Positions 1 through 12,125 of a stretch of DNA of 64,000 nucleotides are shown in pieces. The notes under the pieces are model-generated. The model had not been told where the DNA came from. It saw only the letters and a program-made list of their open reading frames with translations, and did no database searches. The translations under genes and the position numbers were made by a program. The stretch is from assembly GCF_028554725.1 (NCBI RefSeq), contig NC_071667.1, positions 74,384,001-74,448,000 on the forward strand, given 5' to 3'. The DNA is from Zeugodacus cucurbitae. Taxonomy: Eukaryota; Arthropoda; Insecta; Diptera; Tephritidae. Each line of letters starts with the position of its first letter. The first letter of the stretch is position 1.

Positions 1-2103
1 ATTTAATAGTTGGCAATTTAGGAAAATAGTGTCAAGACTTAAGCATAAAGAAGCACGTGGATATAATTTTTAGCAAAAAACAATCATTTCGTGTCGCTTA
101 TAATTCTTCTCAGCTGACGACAAATTCATTAATTTGCGAAATTCGCAAGCAAAACTTAATTAAGTTCGCAAAAAACTAAATTATAAATTGAATTATGTCA
201 AGCTCGGACTAACAGCAAGCTTGAAACTAGAAAAACAATGTCACAAAATTGAGTGCCGCCAATAAAGCGCGCGAATCACGTCACAACTAAGCGAAAAGCG
301 CAACCTGCAGATACCTTTTATTTCCTCCACTCAATCAAGGCGATCACCGGAGGGTGCTTAAAGTGCTTGCCAAAAGTGTGCAACCAAAACAAGTCATTCG
401 CGAATTTTGCATATCTTGATTTATTTTAATTTTTATTAATTTTACTCAAATCGAAAATCACCTAAAGTAGCCAATTTGAAAATTAGAAATCACAAAATTT
501 GTGATTTTTTATTTTATCTTCCCGTTTGTTTTTGTACATTAATGCTAATGATGAGTTATATTGGCCTTCAAGATTTCGTATATGCAATATTTTATGCGGC
601 AACACATTTATTTAAATGTAGAAAATTGTACAAAAACGCAAATTAGTTATTGTTGTTGTTGGCAGCATCAGCGTTAGGTGTTCAAATCATTATATTTACA
701 AACTTGTTTTCTCCGGCATAAAACAAGCTGATTCACAAGCTGCTGCTGAGCCAAGTGTTAGCGGTCGCTGGCGATATGGAGATGAGCAATAATCTGACTT
801 TTTGACTTTTGGGTTTCTTTTATATTTTTGTTGTTGTTGTTTTTATTGATTGTTATATTTTTTATTTAAATCAATTTAAAGTTGTGCCATTAAGTGCGCT
901 TTGGCGCCTTTTCGATCATTAAACGCTTTAAAATGCCTTTATTAGGCGTTAAATTGTGCCACTTGGCTATGGTTGCGCCCACAAAACATCACTTACACGC
1001 CGGCTTTTGTAGTATTGAGGCCTGCTTTGGCATTTAAGCTAGTCTTAAGTACCAATCGTAGTGTTTTGCAGACTTTAATCTTTCTTGTTAGGGGTGTTGA
1101 GTATAGAAGTCGGTAGGCTCTTGAAGATATGGATAAATTTCGATTTTTAAACTTAGATATTATCAAAGTCCAGAAATTCTTTATATATTATATTATATAC
1201 ATCAGATATATATATAAACCGATATTCACAAACATTAAAAAAAATTAAAATTATGAAATTGAAATTTTACTTTAATTTCTTCAAAAAAAAATTTTAAGTT
1301 CATTAGCAGTTTTGCCGCGACCACTTGCAAGCTATAATAAAAAAAACAATTATCAACATACTCATCAGCGGTGGCGGCGTCGGCGGCAAAAGTAACTGAG
1401 TCCAAATTATAGAATTACAAGAAATTATTCAAAAGTGAAATTTTCACTATTTTTTCTTGTTTTTGTATGTTCTCATTTGCTTTTTCACTCACTTTCAGCT
1501 TTCGAAGATTTCTGGTTTTCACGTTCAACACCGCCTCACGCTGTCTGGCGGTTGTTGTGACGGTCGGTCGGTCAGTCATTGTGAGGCAAAAGCGACCACT
1601 CAAAATTCATTGTTTATCATTACCGTTGATCTCTTTCATAACTGCATATGACCATGCGCACATCATGTGTGAATATGTTTTTGTGGTTGTGTGCACTTGA
1701 AGGGGAACTTGTTGAACGTGACTTTGTGCAACAGTTTCTCCGCTTCTGGATGACTTGTGTTTGTTATTTTTATTTTGTGCCACACATCAAGTGTTTTATT
1801 TGTTTTATTTTGGTTTTCAAAAGCTGAAAAATTAAAGAGAACATATAAAAAATGTTAAAAAACAGTTTGAAAATTCAATTAAAATTTATTTTTAAAATAT
1901 ATGTATTTAATATCAAACAGTAGAAATTAAATTTTTTTCAACTCATTGCATTGAATATTAAGCTGAAATGATTATTTGCTGTATATAAGAGTTAATGAAT
2001 ATAATTATAATTTTACTAAAATCTGCAAAAACGATTTTCTCAAAATTTTTTAATAGACATATTTCATTCATTTAACATCCCTATCCCTTCAACCAAACTA
2101 GCA

Positions 2104-2128
2104 CAAGTTCGCGTCTTAAGTCTTTTGT
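2104..2128 (-). repeat. Dispersed 25-bp element, family B, copy 1
   Basis: Read on the minus strand, this starts ACAAAAGACTTAAG and ends CGAACTTG. It matches the other four copies except for a few changes in the middle (ACG in place of CRA). It is too long and too well matched to be chance, and no known function is recognised. Confidence 0.7.
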
Positions 2129-4424
2129 CTATTCTCAACTTCGCGTGACTCATCTCAATAATGTATTGCCGTTCCCAGAATGAAGACAATTTATTTTTCA
2201 AATTATATTAATTTTATCTTGATTGTCGAACAAAATTTGTTTTAGGATTTAATTTATGACCGAACCAGCTGGTGATTACCTATTCTCGACAGCTCCACGC
2301 TTATACCGTATTTGGTTTGTTCAGCGACAGTACATTAGAAATGTATATTACCCTCTATATAAACAAGTATAAAATTAAAAAGTTGATTCTTTATATCAGC
2401 TGTTCTGGTGATTCTGTTTTTCGCAGAATTTCTCAAAAACAAAGTATTGTAATTAAGCTTGCAAGAGCGCGGCAATCAATTTTATACAGTCAAACGGGTA
2501 TCTGCGATGTTCAATAGCTGTCTAATGCATCATTAAGAAGAAGCTTAGATAAACTTGTAATATTGATTAAAGCGCTTGTATACTGCATTTATTGAATTTC
2601 CGCATTCAAGGTTAAAAATTGTAATAAATTAATTAAATAAGTGTATACAAAGCTACTTGAATGTTGTTAAATGTATTCAATTGTAAAAGATGTGTTAAAT
2701 AACGATGATTAAAGACCGTACAAACAGCCCTTATATCAGGACTCGTTATTACTACGACTCAGATTAATTTAAAATACATTTCTCACTAAAAATTGTTCTT
2801 ATATAAAATGTATTTTAAAACGATATATAAAAACATTTTCAAACAGTTGGAACAGTGTTAAAATATATGGCAACCCTGTTCAAAAATACTTTCTGCTTCT
2901 AGCATACTTCAACCTAAAATAGTTAACCTAAAAAATACAATTTTTAATCACTAGAAAATAATTATATAGCCCAAACTATTTTTTTTAGTTGTGCAACAAA
3001 AGCAAAATATATCTAAAACTAAAGCCGGTTGTCCAGCTATGCATACATTTGCAACAGTTTATTATCACTTCTATTCTAATTAGTTAGATTTTCCTAAACA
3101 TTTGCTCCTCGTTAACTGCGGCAATAATAATAAATACTTGACAAAACAATGGCAACTCGCGGCTGTTGGAAAAACGTGGAAACCGCTTAATTGTGGGAAA
3201 TGCTGAAGCAGTTAACCACACAACCGGCAGGAACCAGAACTACACACAAATCGCTGAGCTGTGACACACAAACGTGCACATCAAATACATTCACATTTTT
3301 ATATGTGCCTGAACGCCTAGAAGTATGTATGTATGTTCGTAGTTTATGTGGCTCAGCGCCGAGCTTGCTTGATTTGTTCTTTTTTTTTTTATTTATGTCC
3401 GCCGGTCGGCGTTCTAGTCATTGACCGCGACTAAAATACTAATAAACATTTATTCACACACGGACACAGGCACATTTCACATTGATGTAATTACTAAATT
3501 ACAAATATAATTATGTTTATTTGCTTGCTTTTGGTTGTTTATATTGTACTCTATTTTATTGACTGCTATTAGCGTCTAAAGCAGCTAGCGCCAGCTTTTT
3601 TTTTTTGTTATTTTTCACGGTTAGTGATTTTTTTCACACAATCCTCGATTGTTTCGTGTGTCGGAGCTAAACTGTTAATTGGCTTACTGTAAATTGGCTA
3701 TAATCAACGTATCAGATATGTGAAAGTTAAAGTATATGTTATTATAGCTTTTGAAGAAAATGTTCGATTTTTTGATGCATTTTTTTTTTTCAAAAAAAAA
3801 ACTTTATTTCCTTAATTCGACAAACTAGCAACTGTCACTTTTACGCATCTAATATTCTAACGATTTTCCTTTGCTCCCCAAATATCTGTTCCGCTCACCA
3901 ACAACAAATATCTGCAATATTGTACTATAATCAATCACATATATAAATAAGTTAGCTTTTTTTGCATGTACAACATTTAACTAGAACACTTCGTGTCCAC
4001 GACAAGTGACCAATGCGTCGTGACTTTTCCTGCTGTGCTAATTCCTCAGTTGTCACCATTGCAATTGCAAGCTTTTCTAAGTCAAAGTTATTAATAAAAT
4101 CCAAGAATTGGACAAGCATAGATCTTTATCAATAGTTTTTTTGCTGATTTATAGAATTTTCCGCGGCTTTACCTTATTTAATTGTTGTATGCACCCACGC
4201 AAAGTATATTAGAATCGAAAAGCGTAAAGTATATAGAATCGATAAGCGACGCAAATGAAACAGATTTTCGTAAATTATAAAATATTTTAGTAAGTGGTGT
4301 TCTTAAAAGATTAGCAGGTAACTTTATTACGGAAAAAATATAATTTACTTCGGTTCAAATATTCTTATGATTTTTTAAATCAAACTTTGTTTAATTGTTC
4401 TTCTTTAGGCTCACCAAATAACAT

Positions 4425-4490
4425 CCTAAATGTGAGCAATATTTTTAAATATATTAAATCCTTAGTCAGCAGAAAGTATTGCCTACATTT
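4425..4490. repeat. Degenerate inverted pair of family A motif
   Basis: The left arm, 4425-4439, is CCTAAATGTGAGCAA, two bases from the family consensus. The right arm, 4479-4490, is TTGCCTACATTT on the plus strand, the reverse complement of most of it. Continuing the right arm on the minus strand gives GGCAATACTTTC, which is also found after the copy at 28061. The arrangement resembles the perfect pair at 16949-17002 but with a longer spacer (39 bp). Confidence 0.6.
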
Positions 4491-7400
4491 CAACTCATAA
4501 TACCATTATTTAAAATGCTGTCTGCACTCAAAATGTCAATGCAAGTTGCATGGTTGAACTTTTAATAAAATAAACCAAATGCCTCACTCAGTACTTCTTT
4601 TATATGCCGCCGGTGCTAGCCCAAACCACCAATCGCTGCATTTTTATACCATGGTGCCTGCGGTGAACTTAATGTTCGCTTTTTGTTTTTTCCACATGCT
4701 TCCTTTGTCTGTATGTGACGATCGCCTGCAACTATTCTGACCACTTTTAATTGACCTTAAAATATTTCAGCGCTTTGTGGTCACAAAAGGCAAGCCGAGT
4801 AAAATGCAAAATAGAAAAAAAATGGAGTCGGCGAAGGAAAATAGCTGCGAGGCAGACCGCCAGCGAACGTCGGCAAGTGACAGGTGAACAAGCTGTGCAC
4901 GGCGCTGGGCCATGGCGTCACTTCGTGGTTGCGCATTTTTATGACTCTTTGCTTTGTGGCTGCCACATATATATTTTTCACTGCAAGTTGCAACTTGAAT
5001 TTAGGTCGCACACACATTACAATATTTGTGTGTGAGTTGCTTTTTGCCAATTTTGGTAGTACCGCTTCGACAGTGTTGGTGCACTGAGTTCACAGTTATT
5101 TTTGTTGTAAATTTTCAGCGAATCGCGAGCGCAGGTTCTTACCTTTGACGATTCCGGCGTGTGGGAGCCGCAGTGGCATATGGTTGTAATCAACTAACAA
5201 CCGGTATATGCATAAATGAGTATCTGTGTGTGTGAAACTGTAACGTATTAGCATAAATGTGTGCCTGCAGCTAAACGAATATAACTGTTTAATGGCCGCC
5301 TTGTCAATTGTTGTTGTTTGGCGGTTCGGCTGTCGTTCGCTGCCAGGAATTCATTTACATACCCGCTGCGCGCCGAATTGGGGTTAAATTCGATTTAATG
5401 CCACTTTAATGCAAAGGTTCAATTGCCGTAAAGCACATCGCGGCTGCTGAGTTGAGTGTGTGCAGCTGGCAACTCATTTGCAGAAAAGATAGGCTTGCTG
5501 TTATGCATATTCATTAAGGTGCAGGTATTCACCTACTCTTAGAGATGTACATTGACATTACTATAAAATGTAAGAATTAAGCGAAGTGCATGCATTTAAT
5601 TACAGTAAAGTTTTTTCTATTTATTTTAAATATTTAATTTAAAGATATTTTTGATATATTTTGTTGCTCTTTGTTGTTCTTTCGAAACTTGTAACATGGA
5701 GATTACTTTTACGACCGTAATAAAATGCTGAAGAAATAAAATGTTTGTTTGTAATTTATTTTTTATCGAACATTTTCTGTCGCTTTAGACCTTTTTCTAT
5801 CAAACAGTTGAGTTTTTAATAGGAATTTAATAGCAGCGGTGTCTCAGGGGGTCCCTCAATGTCATATACTTACGTATCGTGGGTATAAGACATTTCTAGT
5901 TACATAATTCATATGGAATATATGCATAGAGCAGAAATGTCGCAAGCTTCAAATAAAATGTAATTTACAACGACAATAAATAGAAAGAAAAGTCTTTAGA
6001 AACCGTTAGAATGTTTTAGATTACAAAAAAATGTGTCGCTTGACCTCTAGTTGTTTCAAGCCAATTACTAAAACTTTTCTTTGAAATTAAAGCAATCTAC
6101 AGATCACATTTGATTTAATGATTCAAGATGTAAATCACTTGATCTTCTTACCCAATTTAACGAGGTGTTCTTGACTTTTAAATGAATGAAATAAAAAAAT
6201 ACAAATCATAAACTAATTGCAGATGTGGTATTAAAGAATAATGAATAGTTACTGAAGTTAACGGAACTCCGAAAATAGCCTGTATTAGAACAAACGTTAA
6301 AATTAAATTATTTTCCCACAACTTAAGCCACAAAGGAAAAACAAAAGTTTTTATGTAAAATCAGTTTTATTTGTGTTTTATTTACTTTAAATTTTATTAT
6401 TTTTAATCATGACCTACATTCCACACTTAATTAATTTCACAAAAAAACAACAATAGTAACAAAAAAATTCTTAAATTAGCACATTTTCGCCAAAATTGCT
6501 GTTTAATGGTTTTCACCGCCTATTATGGCTACAATCTTATGTACTCTCACACATGTAAAAGTACATATTTATATATGTATCTCTATGTATGTACCCACAA
6601 GTGGCACAGTTAGCGGCGGCAAACAACCACTTACATTATAAGCAACTCATATTCTTGAAGTACGTGTCGGCGCACAAAACGAAAATGGGTCAGACATCAC
6701 ATTTGCTCAAAAGAAACCAAAAAATACAAAGAAACAACAATAGATAATAACAAATGGAAGCTGATGCAGCAAGTAATTTGGCGGCTGTGATGGCGCCGCC
6801 TCTCCCTAATTTTATCTGTGAATCTGCGGCGCAACCGAATTTCTTTGGCTGATTTCACTTACAGCTTCCACAGCAATAAGTTGTTGTAGAGACTTTCGTT
6901 TAAATATGGGAGAATATTAGAGATGGGTTATACATGTTTGTTGCGATACTGCATTCTTGATTAGGATTAATTTATTTATTTCTTCGAGATTCTTGAGTGG
7001 CTTTAGGCAGTTGTACATATTATGTTGAGTAAAAAATTACAAAATATGAGTTAAGATACCTTTCTTGATTTTGCCTCTGGCACAAAAGTAAATTAGGCCT
7101 TCCAGCTTATAATATCTGGTATTAATTTAATTAAACTACTCATATTAAAGATATTTTTCAAAAACATAAAAACTAATATTTTAATCATGACTTCCTCCGC
7201 TTCGTATTTCATCGAATACTTTCTCTCGGTGGCTTTAGTCTTCAACATTTTTTAATACTTTGTCTTTAATACCAATTACCAATCATATTCACAAAACTTA
7301 ACTTGCATGTTCATCATTTTCCATGCCCAACTTGCAGCTAATTAGCTATTAAAAGGAAAAAATTCGAAAAAATTGGGAGTTCATTCACTTGGCTTGTGCG

Positions 7401-8782
7401 TGCTGTCTTAGTTGTTGGCTCCAATTTTCACTACTTAAATTGCCACATACATAATTCTCCAAAAAATCGAAACAACAACAGCAAAATTAATACATTTCAG
7501 CAATTGGTCAGCAGTTTCAGCTGCTGATTTTTCGATACTTCCCTCTATTTCGCCTTTATTTCCTCACTTCTTTCGTAATATATATAGCCAACTTTTTGCT
7601 TTCGTTCTTATTTACGTAAGCAGTTTTATAAGCAACGATTGAGTTGTTTCGGCGTTTAAGTTACTTACACAATCGAAATTCGACCGATTTCCAGAATTGT
7701 GGAGACTGATTCGGCATTTCCGCAGGTTTTTTTTAAATCGTTTTATTTTCTTTTAATGTTTTGTTATATATTTTTTATTTTATTTTTTTTTTTTAATTCC
7801 GTTGCGCTAAGCTTATTTATTGGTGTCCTAAAATGTTTTTTCTTGATGTAAAAAATTACCGTAGCGAATTGTCTTTGCTTTCTTTCATTTATTTTATTGC
7901 TATTACTTCATCATATTTTCATTTTATTTTGTGTTTTTATTCGCAATTAGGCAAGATGATAAATCTTTTCTATCAATCAGCGTTCGGTCATACATCTCCT
8001 AATATTCTCCGAGCTTAAATTAGTTGCGCCTGCCGCTATTGACTAATAATTATATGTATATATGGAAATGTATACTTGTATATATATGTATGTAAGTATG
8101 TAGATTATAGACTCACACTTATTCTGTAGACATTTTGAAAAAACATTTCAAGTTAAAAATGTTTCCAATTATTTGTTATTGCCATAGGAATGATGTCCGA
8201 AAATTAGCACGAGTTTATGTATTTCCTTTAACTTTTTATAGTATGTTATATGTTGTTGTATTTGTTTTCTGTTTTTGTGTTGTTTAGTAATTCTGTTAAT
8301 TTTTAATTGTCTTGTTAACAAGATACGATCTCAACTAGCCGCACAATTTTAATGTTCGAAAATTCCACAGTTAATTACACATTTTTTTCACGCACATACA
8401 ATCACGCAGAGTCATATATAAGTACATATGTAAGAATGGTTTCACCTAAAGAGTTAAAAATTAGCGGAAAAAGAATCAAACTTTGCATTTTCGAATATTG
8501 TAAAACATACTTCCCATATTAAAGGATCACCATATTTTATATAATTTCTCCAAGCATTCAATAAATTATCGAATATTTAGCATTTCGATAACATTTGTGT
8601 GATACTTGAAAGCCGCCTAACATTTTGTAAACGAAAATCTTCCCTATACTTCAACGATAAATAAATTTGCCGCTGCGCCCAACCCTTGAAAAATCTATAG
8701 GCTATAAAAATAGTAAAATAAAAACAAAAACCAAAAGCCTGCATTCTGCGAATTTTTGGCGCAGTACTTGTTGTTGTTGTTA

Positions 8783-8838
8783 TTACTATCGGATGGCAGT
8801 CTAGAAAAAATTACTATCGGATGTCAGTATAGAAAAAG
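8783..8838. repeat. Tandem duplication, 28 bp x 2
   Basis: Two adjacent 28-bp units, 8783-8810 and 8811-8838, both begin TTACTATCGGATG and differ at only three positions. This is a simple local duplication next to a TTG microsatellite. Confidence 0.85.
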
Positions 8839-10385
8839 TTTATTTATTAAAACAACAACAATTATCCTAGACTACTCATGAAGTAAAATGTCAAATGGCG
8901 GCAGTAGCAGCACTTTTTACCCGCTGGTAACGTGCAAAAACAATGCGAAAACCGCATAAAAATTTGGTAGTGTGTAAAAGAGGTGCGGCATCGGCTTGGG
9001 TGAGAATCTCTTCGCACAGACACACATATTTATATTTATTTGTTTTTGCTATGTAAAGTACTGCAAGAGATTTTTTCGATACATTTTTTTGCAACAACTT
9101 TTTATATTTTTTCTTAATTTTTTTTTTTTTATTTTTCCAATTTAATTTTTTACATTTGTATATATTTTTGTTAATCCCTACATTCACAAGCACATCTTCC
9201 TTATTGCTCATAATGACTGCTCATAAATTTTGACATTTATTTATTTGCGCTTGCTGGCCTCTCCTCTTTCAGCATTTCCTTTTTATACGCTTCTTTCTAA
9301 TTTTCGGCAGTTTTTTTCGTTGCACCAAGTGAGAGTTGTCCAACTGAGTAGTCATTGACTAGATTTTGCGGTTGCTGTGCACCCAACGGCAGATGCGCCA
9401 CACCGCCAGCCATGGACAAACCAAATAAATGGCCAAGTAAGAGGCAATATAAGGCTGCCAGACTACAGAAAAAAGTAACAAAAACAAAAAAAATAGTTAT
9501 TTGGCAAGAGGATGCTATAAAAAACCCGTAAAGCGAAAGGTTATGAACTTTGTGGAAAAAAGCGTGGCAAACGTTAAAAATACAAATGTACTCATATAAT
9601 ACAAGGAAAGGTGCTTTTTCTATACGTATATGTGTGGAATGCGACAGGACGCTGTGTGTAAGCTATTCTTCTTGCTATTTTAACAGTTGATTACTAAAAA
9701 AGAGTGAGTCCATATACTAAAATAGCAAAAATCGGAGGTTAGGGCGCACAAATCAATGCAAATGTAAATAAAAATTCAGGAAATAGTAGACAAAATTGTC
9801 GATAAAAATTTACGAGCATTTAAAACATTTTCGAAATGTCTAATGAAAATTTTCTTCGAATAATTTGTTATTGCATTTAAGCCATAAAAACTATATAAAA
9901 AAGAATAAATTAAAATAAAATAAAAAAAATATGAAAAAAAATAAATTAAATTAAATTAAGACATAAAAAATCATGCTTTTTGTGCGCTGATTGAAACATA
10001 AAAACCACTCAACGCACGTCTACAACGAAAGCAAAAAAAAAAAGCACATGCACACAAACAAAAGACTTGTTACACAAACCTGACAATTAAGCTGACGATT
10101 CGGCGACAATTTCAATAAACTACACGTCCTTTATGCACCTATTGTGGCAACAATGTGTATGCAAAGCTGTTGCGAGTTGTCAATCGTAATTGTTTGGCGA
10201 AGCGCAATGGTCAGCGAGGCTTGTGCATACAGAAACACACAAGCAAATGCACAAGCAAGTCTGTCACTGTTCCACAATGCACGTTACACGTTACGGCGCT
10301 CATTCGGTTATAGTGGAGAGTGTTGCTTGCAGTGAAATTTGTTTTTTGTTTAAAACTTTTTTGTTCCCACCTTTTAGATTTACTT

Positions 10386-10680
10386 ATTTGATAATACTCT
10401 CGCAACATGTTGCACAGAGATTATAACAGTTTTGTCCACATAAAGGTTGCTTATGTCACCTAAAACTTAACAGATTTATCGTAAATTATCAGTAAATATC
10501 TTAGATATTTGATCGAATTTCAGAGGGAATCGTTTTCTTCCAAAAAAGACATAATCAATACTTGGTCTATTCCCTATATGTGTGATATATGGATTTTCAA
10601 ACTTCCGGTTGACTTTATGCCGCATATATTGATTAATATGTAGTCGCCACAATCTTATATTATTTTGAAAACCACTTTAT
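10386..10680 (+). mobile_element. Left fragment of a dispersed fly repeat
   Basis: The segment from about 10386 includes the palindrome GCAACATGTTGC (10402-10413) and then TAACAGTTTTGTCCACAT. This looks to me like the head of a high-copy noncoding repeat familiar from tephritid and related fly genomes; the identification is from memory, not a search. A stretch at about 10580-10640 (ATGGATTTTCAAACTTCCGG and the following ~35 bases) has a diverged second copy at about 11870-11930, which ties this fragment to the right one. The boundaries are approximate and the copy is clearly decayed. Confidence 0.55.
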
Positions 10681-10826
10681 TTACAAACTGAATTTTTCTA
10701 CACAAGACACTTTTGTTTGTTGAGATTACAAATTAATAATAATAATAAAATATTTTACATTTTCAAAATTTCGAGCGTCTAAATTTTGCTAATTTAAACG
10801 TATTTAATCCATATGAACGTATACTA

Positions 10827-11381
10827 ATGGATTGCTTCAAAAGTTTCTTTGTAATTGTTCAACTTGCTGCAATAGCTAGAATAAGTGTTTGTGAAGAGAT
10901 ATCAGACCGTTGCAAAATACTACAAACAACGGAAATGAAACGTATCTGCATTGGCAAATATCCCATGGAAATATCTTATAGATATAGAGATGCACTAATG
11001 GATATCGGCGCAAAATATGCTATATTTCAGTTCATCGACAGAAGTGGCAGCCATTATTACATTGCACATTTTTCTAGTCCGTTGATGGGGTGTGTTAAGG
11101 CTAAGGCTATCAAACCACTAAAGTACAGCTGTACTACTGAAGATGACAAAACGGAAGAAATTGAAATTAGATCCGGGATTGTAATGTGCTTAACCGAGAA
11201 TATGCACATGGCGGATGAACTGTTGACATTTTGTGGTAAAGAACAAATGAATCCATCAGAATTTGTCGTTTTGCAGTACACCATTGGTCCAAACTCATTG
11301 ACTGCAAGTAGCACAAATGCTGTTATGTTTCGAATGCTCTCGTATCTCTTAGTAGCAACAATACTATTTTTAGTAGAATAA
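10827..11381 (+). CDS. Small secreted six-cysteine protein, probably GPI-anchored, unknown function
   Basis: This intact, intronless 184-codon ORF has an ATG start at 10827 and a TAA stop at 11379-11381. Residues 1-22 form a signal peptide with a hydrophobic core (FFVIVQLAAIA) and probable cleavage just after Cys22. The mature part carries six cysteines (29, 41, 89, 102, 121, 136), consistent with three disulfides in an extracellular fold. The tail (about 166-183, VMFRMLSYLLVATILFLV) is hydrophobic, ends at the C-terminus and is preceded by small residues (TASSTNA). That is the layout of a GPI-attachment signal, though a single C-terminal membrane segment is also possible. A canonical AATAAA lies 33 bases past the stop. 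I do not recognise the family. The ORF lies between two fragments of a decayed dispersed repeat, yet its frame is unbroken, which argues for selection or recent arrival. A missed upstream exon cannot be excluded. Confidence 0.75.
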   Translation: MDCFKSFFVIVQLAAIARISVCEEISDRCKILQTTEMKRICIGKYPMEISYRYRDALMDIGAKYAIFQFIDRSGSHYYIAHFSSPLMGCVKAKAIKPLKYSCTTEDDKTEEIEIRSGIVMCLTENMHMADELLTFCGKEQMNPSEFVVLQYTIGPNSLTASSTNAVMFRMLSYLLVATILFLVE

Positions 11382-11413
11382 TCACAATTTTTTATACTTT
11401 GATTTGGTCAACA

Positions 11414-11419
11414 AATAAA
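11414..11419 (+). terminator. Poly(A) signal AATAAA of the small secreted-protein gene
   Basis: A canonical AATAAA sits 33 bases downstream of the stop codon at 11379-11381, the expected position for a short 3' UTR. In AT-rich DNA the hexamer alone is weak evidence; its position after an intact ORF gives it weight. Confidence 0.55.
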
Positions 11420-11819
11420 TATTTAAGGAACTTACTTGAACTGTTTAAATATACGCCATATGAAAATTAAATTTGTTGGTGTTATCATCGGAGACTATCA
11501 AAGAATGCCGCTGCAGCGAGAAGCAAAAAAAGTAAAAAATAAAAATATTTATAAAATTGTTTGACAAATGAGGCCTTATTTATAAAAATTTTGTCAATGA
11601 GACACAATTCCCCAAGCTTTGTGGATTTCTTTTAGATTTATTAGTGAAAGTCTCACTTTTTGTGAACATCAGCTCAGTGTTGAACTAAATTGTCATATAT
11701 CGAACACGAAGACCTCAGTGCCTGTGACTAACTTGTTGTCGTAAATATCATTATCTCTTTCATATGTACTAAGCAAATTCAGAGTAAATTTCTTACTTAT
11801 AACAATGGTCTTATGCACC

Positions 11820-12125
11820 TAAAATTGGTAAAATCGCTTAATTTCTTCCTTTAGCTCCCATATATCTAATATTAGATTTTTCAAATATCCGGTGGGATTT
11901 ATACCGTATATATCAGTTAATATGTGAGATATTTTAGCAAAATTAAGTGAATATATAATCTTGAAAATATATTTAAATTAGTTAAATCTGTTTAAGAATT
12001 ATCACGGCTGCAATATACTATATAGAATGATTTTTTTCAATCCAGTTAACTTTATAAAATTGCATAAATAAACTACGAGAGTATAAAATGTTCTGATGCA
12101 CCCGAACTCAGGCCTTCCTTACTAG
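11820..12125 (+). mobile_element. Right fragment of the same dispersed fly repeat
   Basis: The sequence AGCTCCCATATATCTAATAT at 11853-11872, the diverged partner of the 10580-10640 block, and the ending GAGAGTATAAAATGTTC ... GCACCCGAACTCAG ... CTTCCTTACT (about 12077-12122) match my memory of the 3' end of a very common tephritid/acalyptrate repeat. It has no coding capacity. Together with the left fragment it would span about 1.7 kb and enclose the gene at 10827-11381. Family name and exact ends are not given because I could not search. Confidence 0.6.

Larger units (their letters stand above)
1..10385. other. Upstream noncoding region, no gene supported
   Basis: I see no coding region here. 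ORFs are short, compositionally simple and without recognisable domains. The sequence is AT-rich with poly-T/poly-A runs, TTG/CAA microsatellites (for example near 650 and 8770) and TA-rich patches. The first ~330 bases are less AT-biased, with several CG dinucleotides, and could be transcribed leader sequence, but no splice site or start anchors this. The stretch contains one copy of the AAAAGACTTAAGC family (2104-2128), one degenerate inverted pair of the CCTAAATGTAGGCAA family (4425-4490) and a 28-bp tandem duplication (8783-8838), listed separately. Confidence 0.6.
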
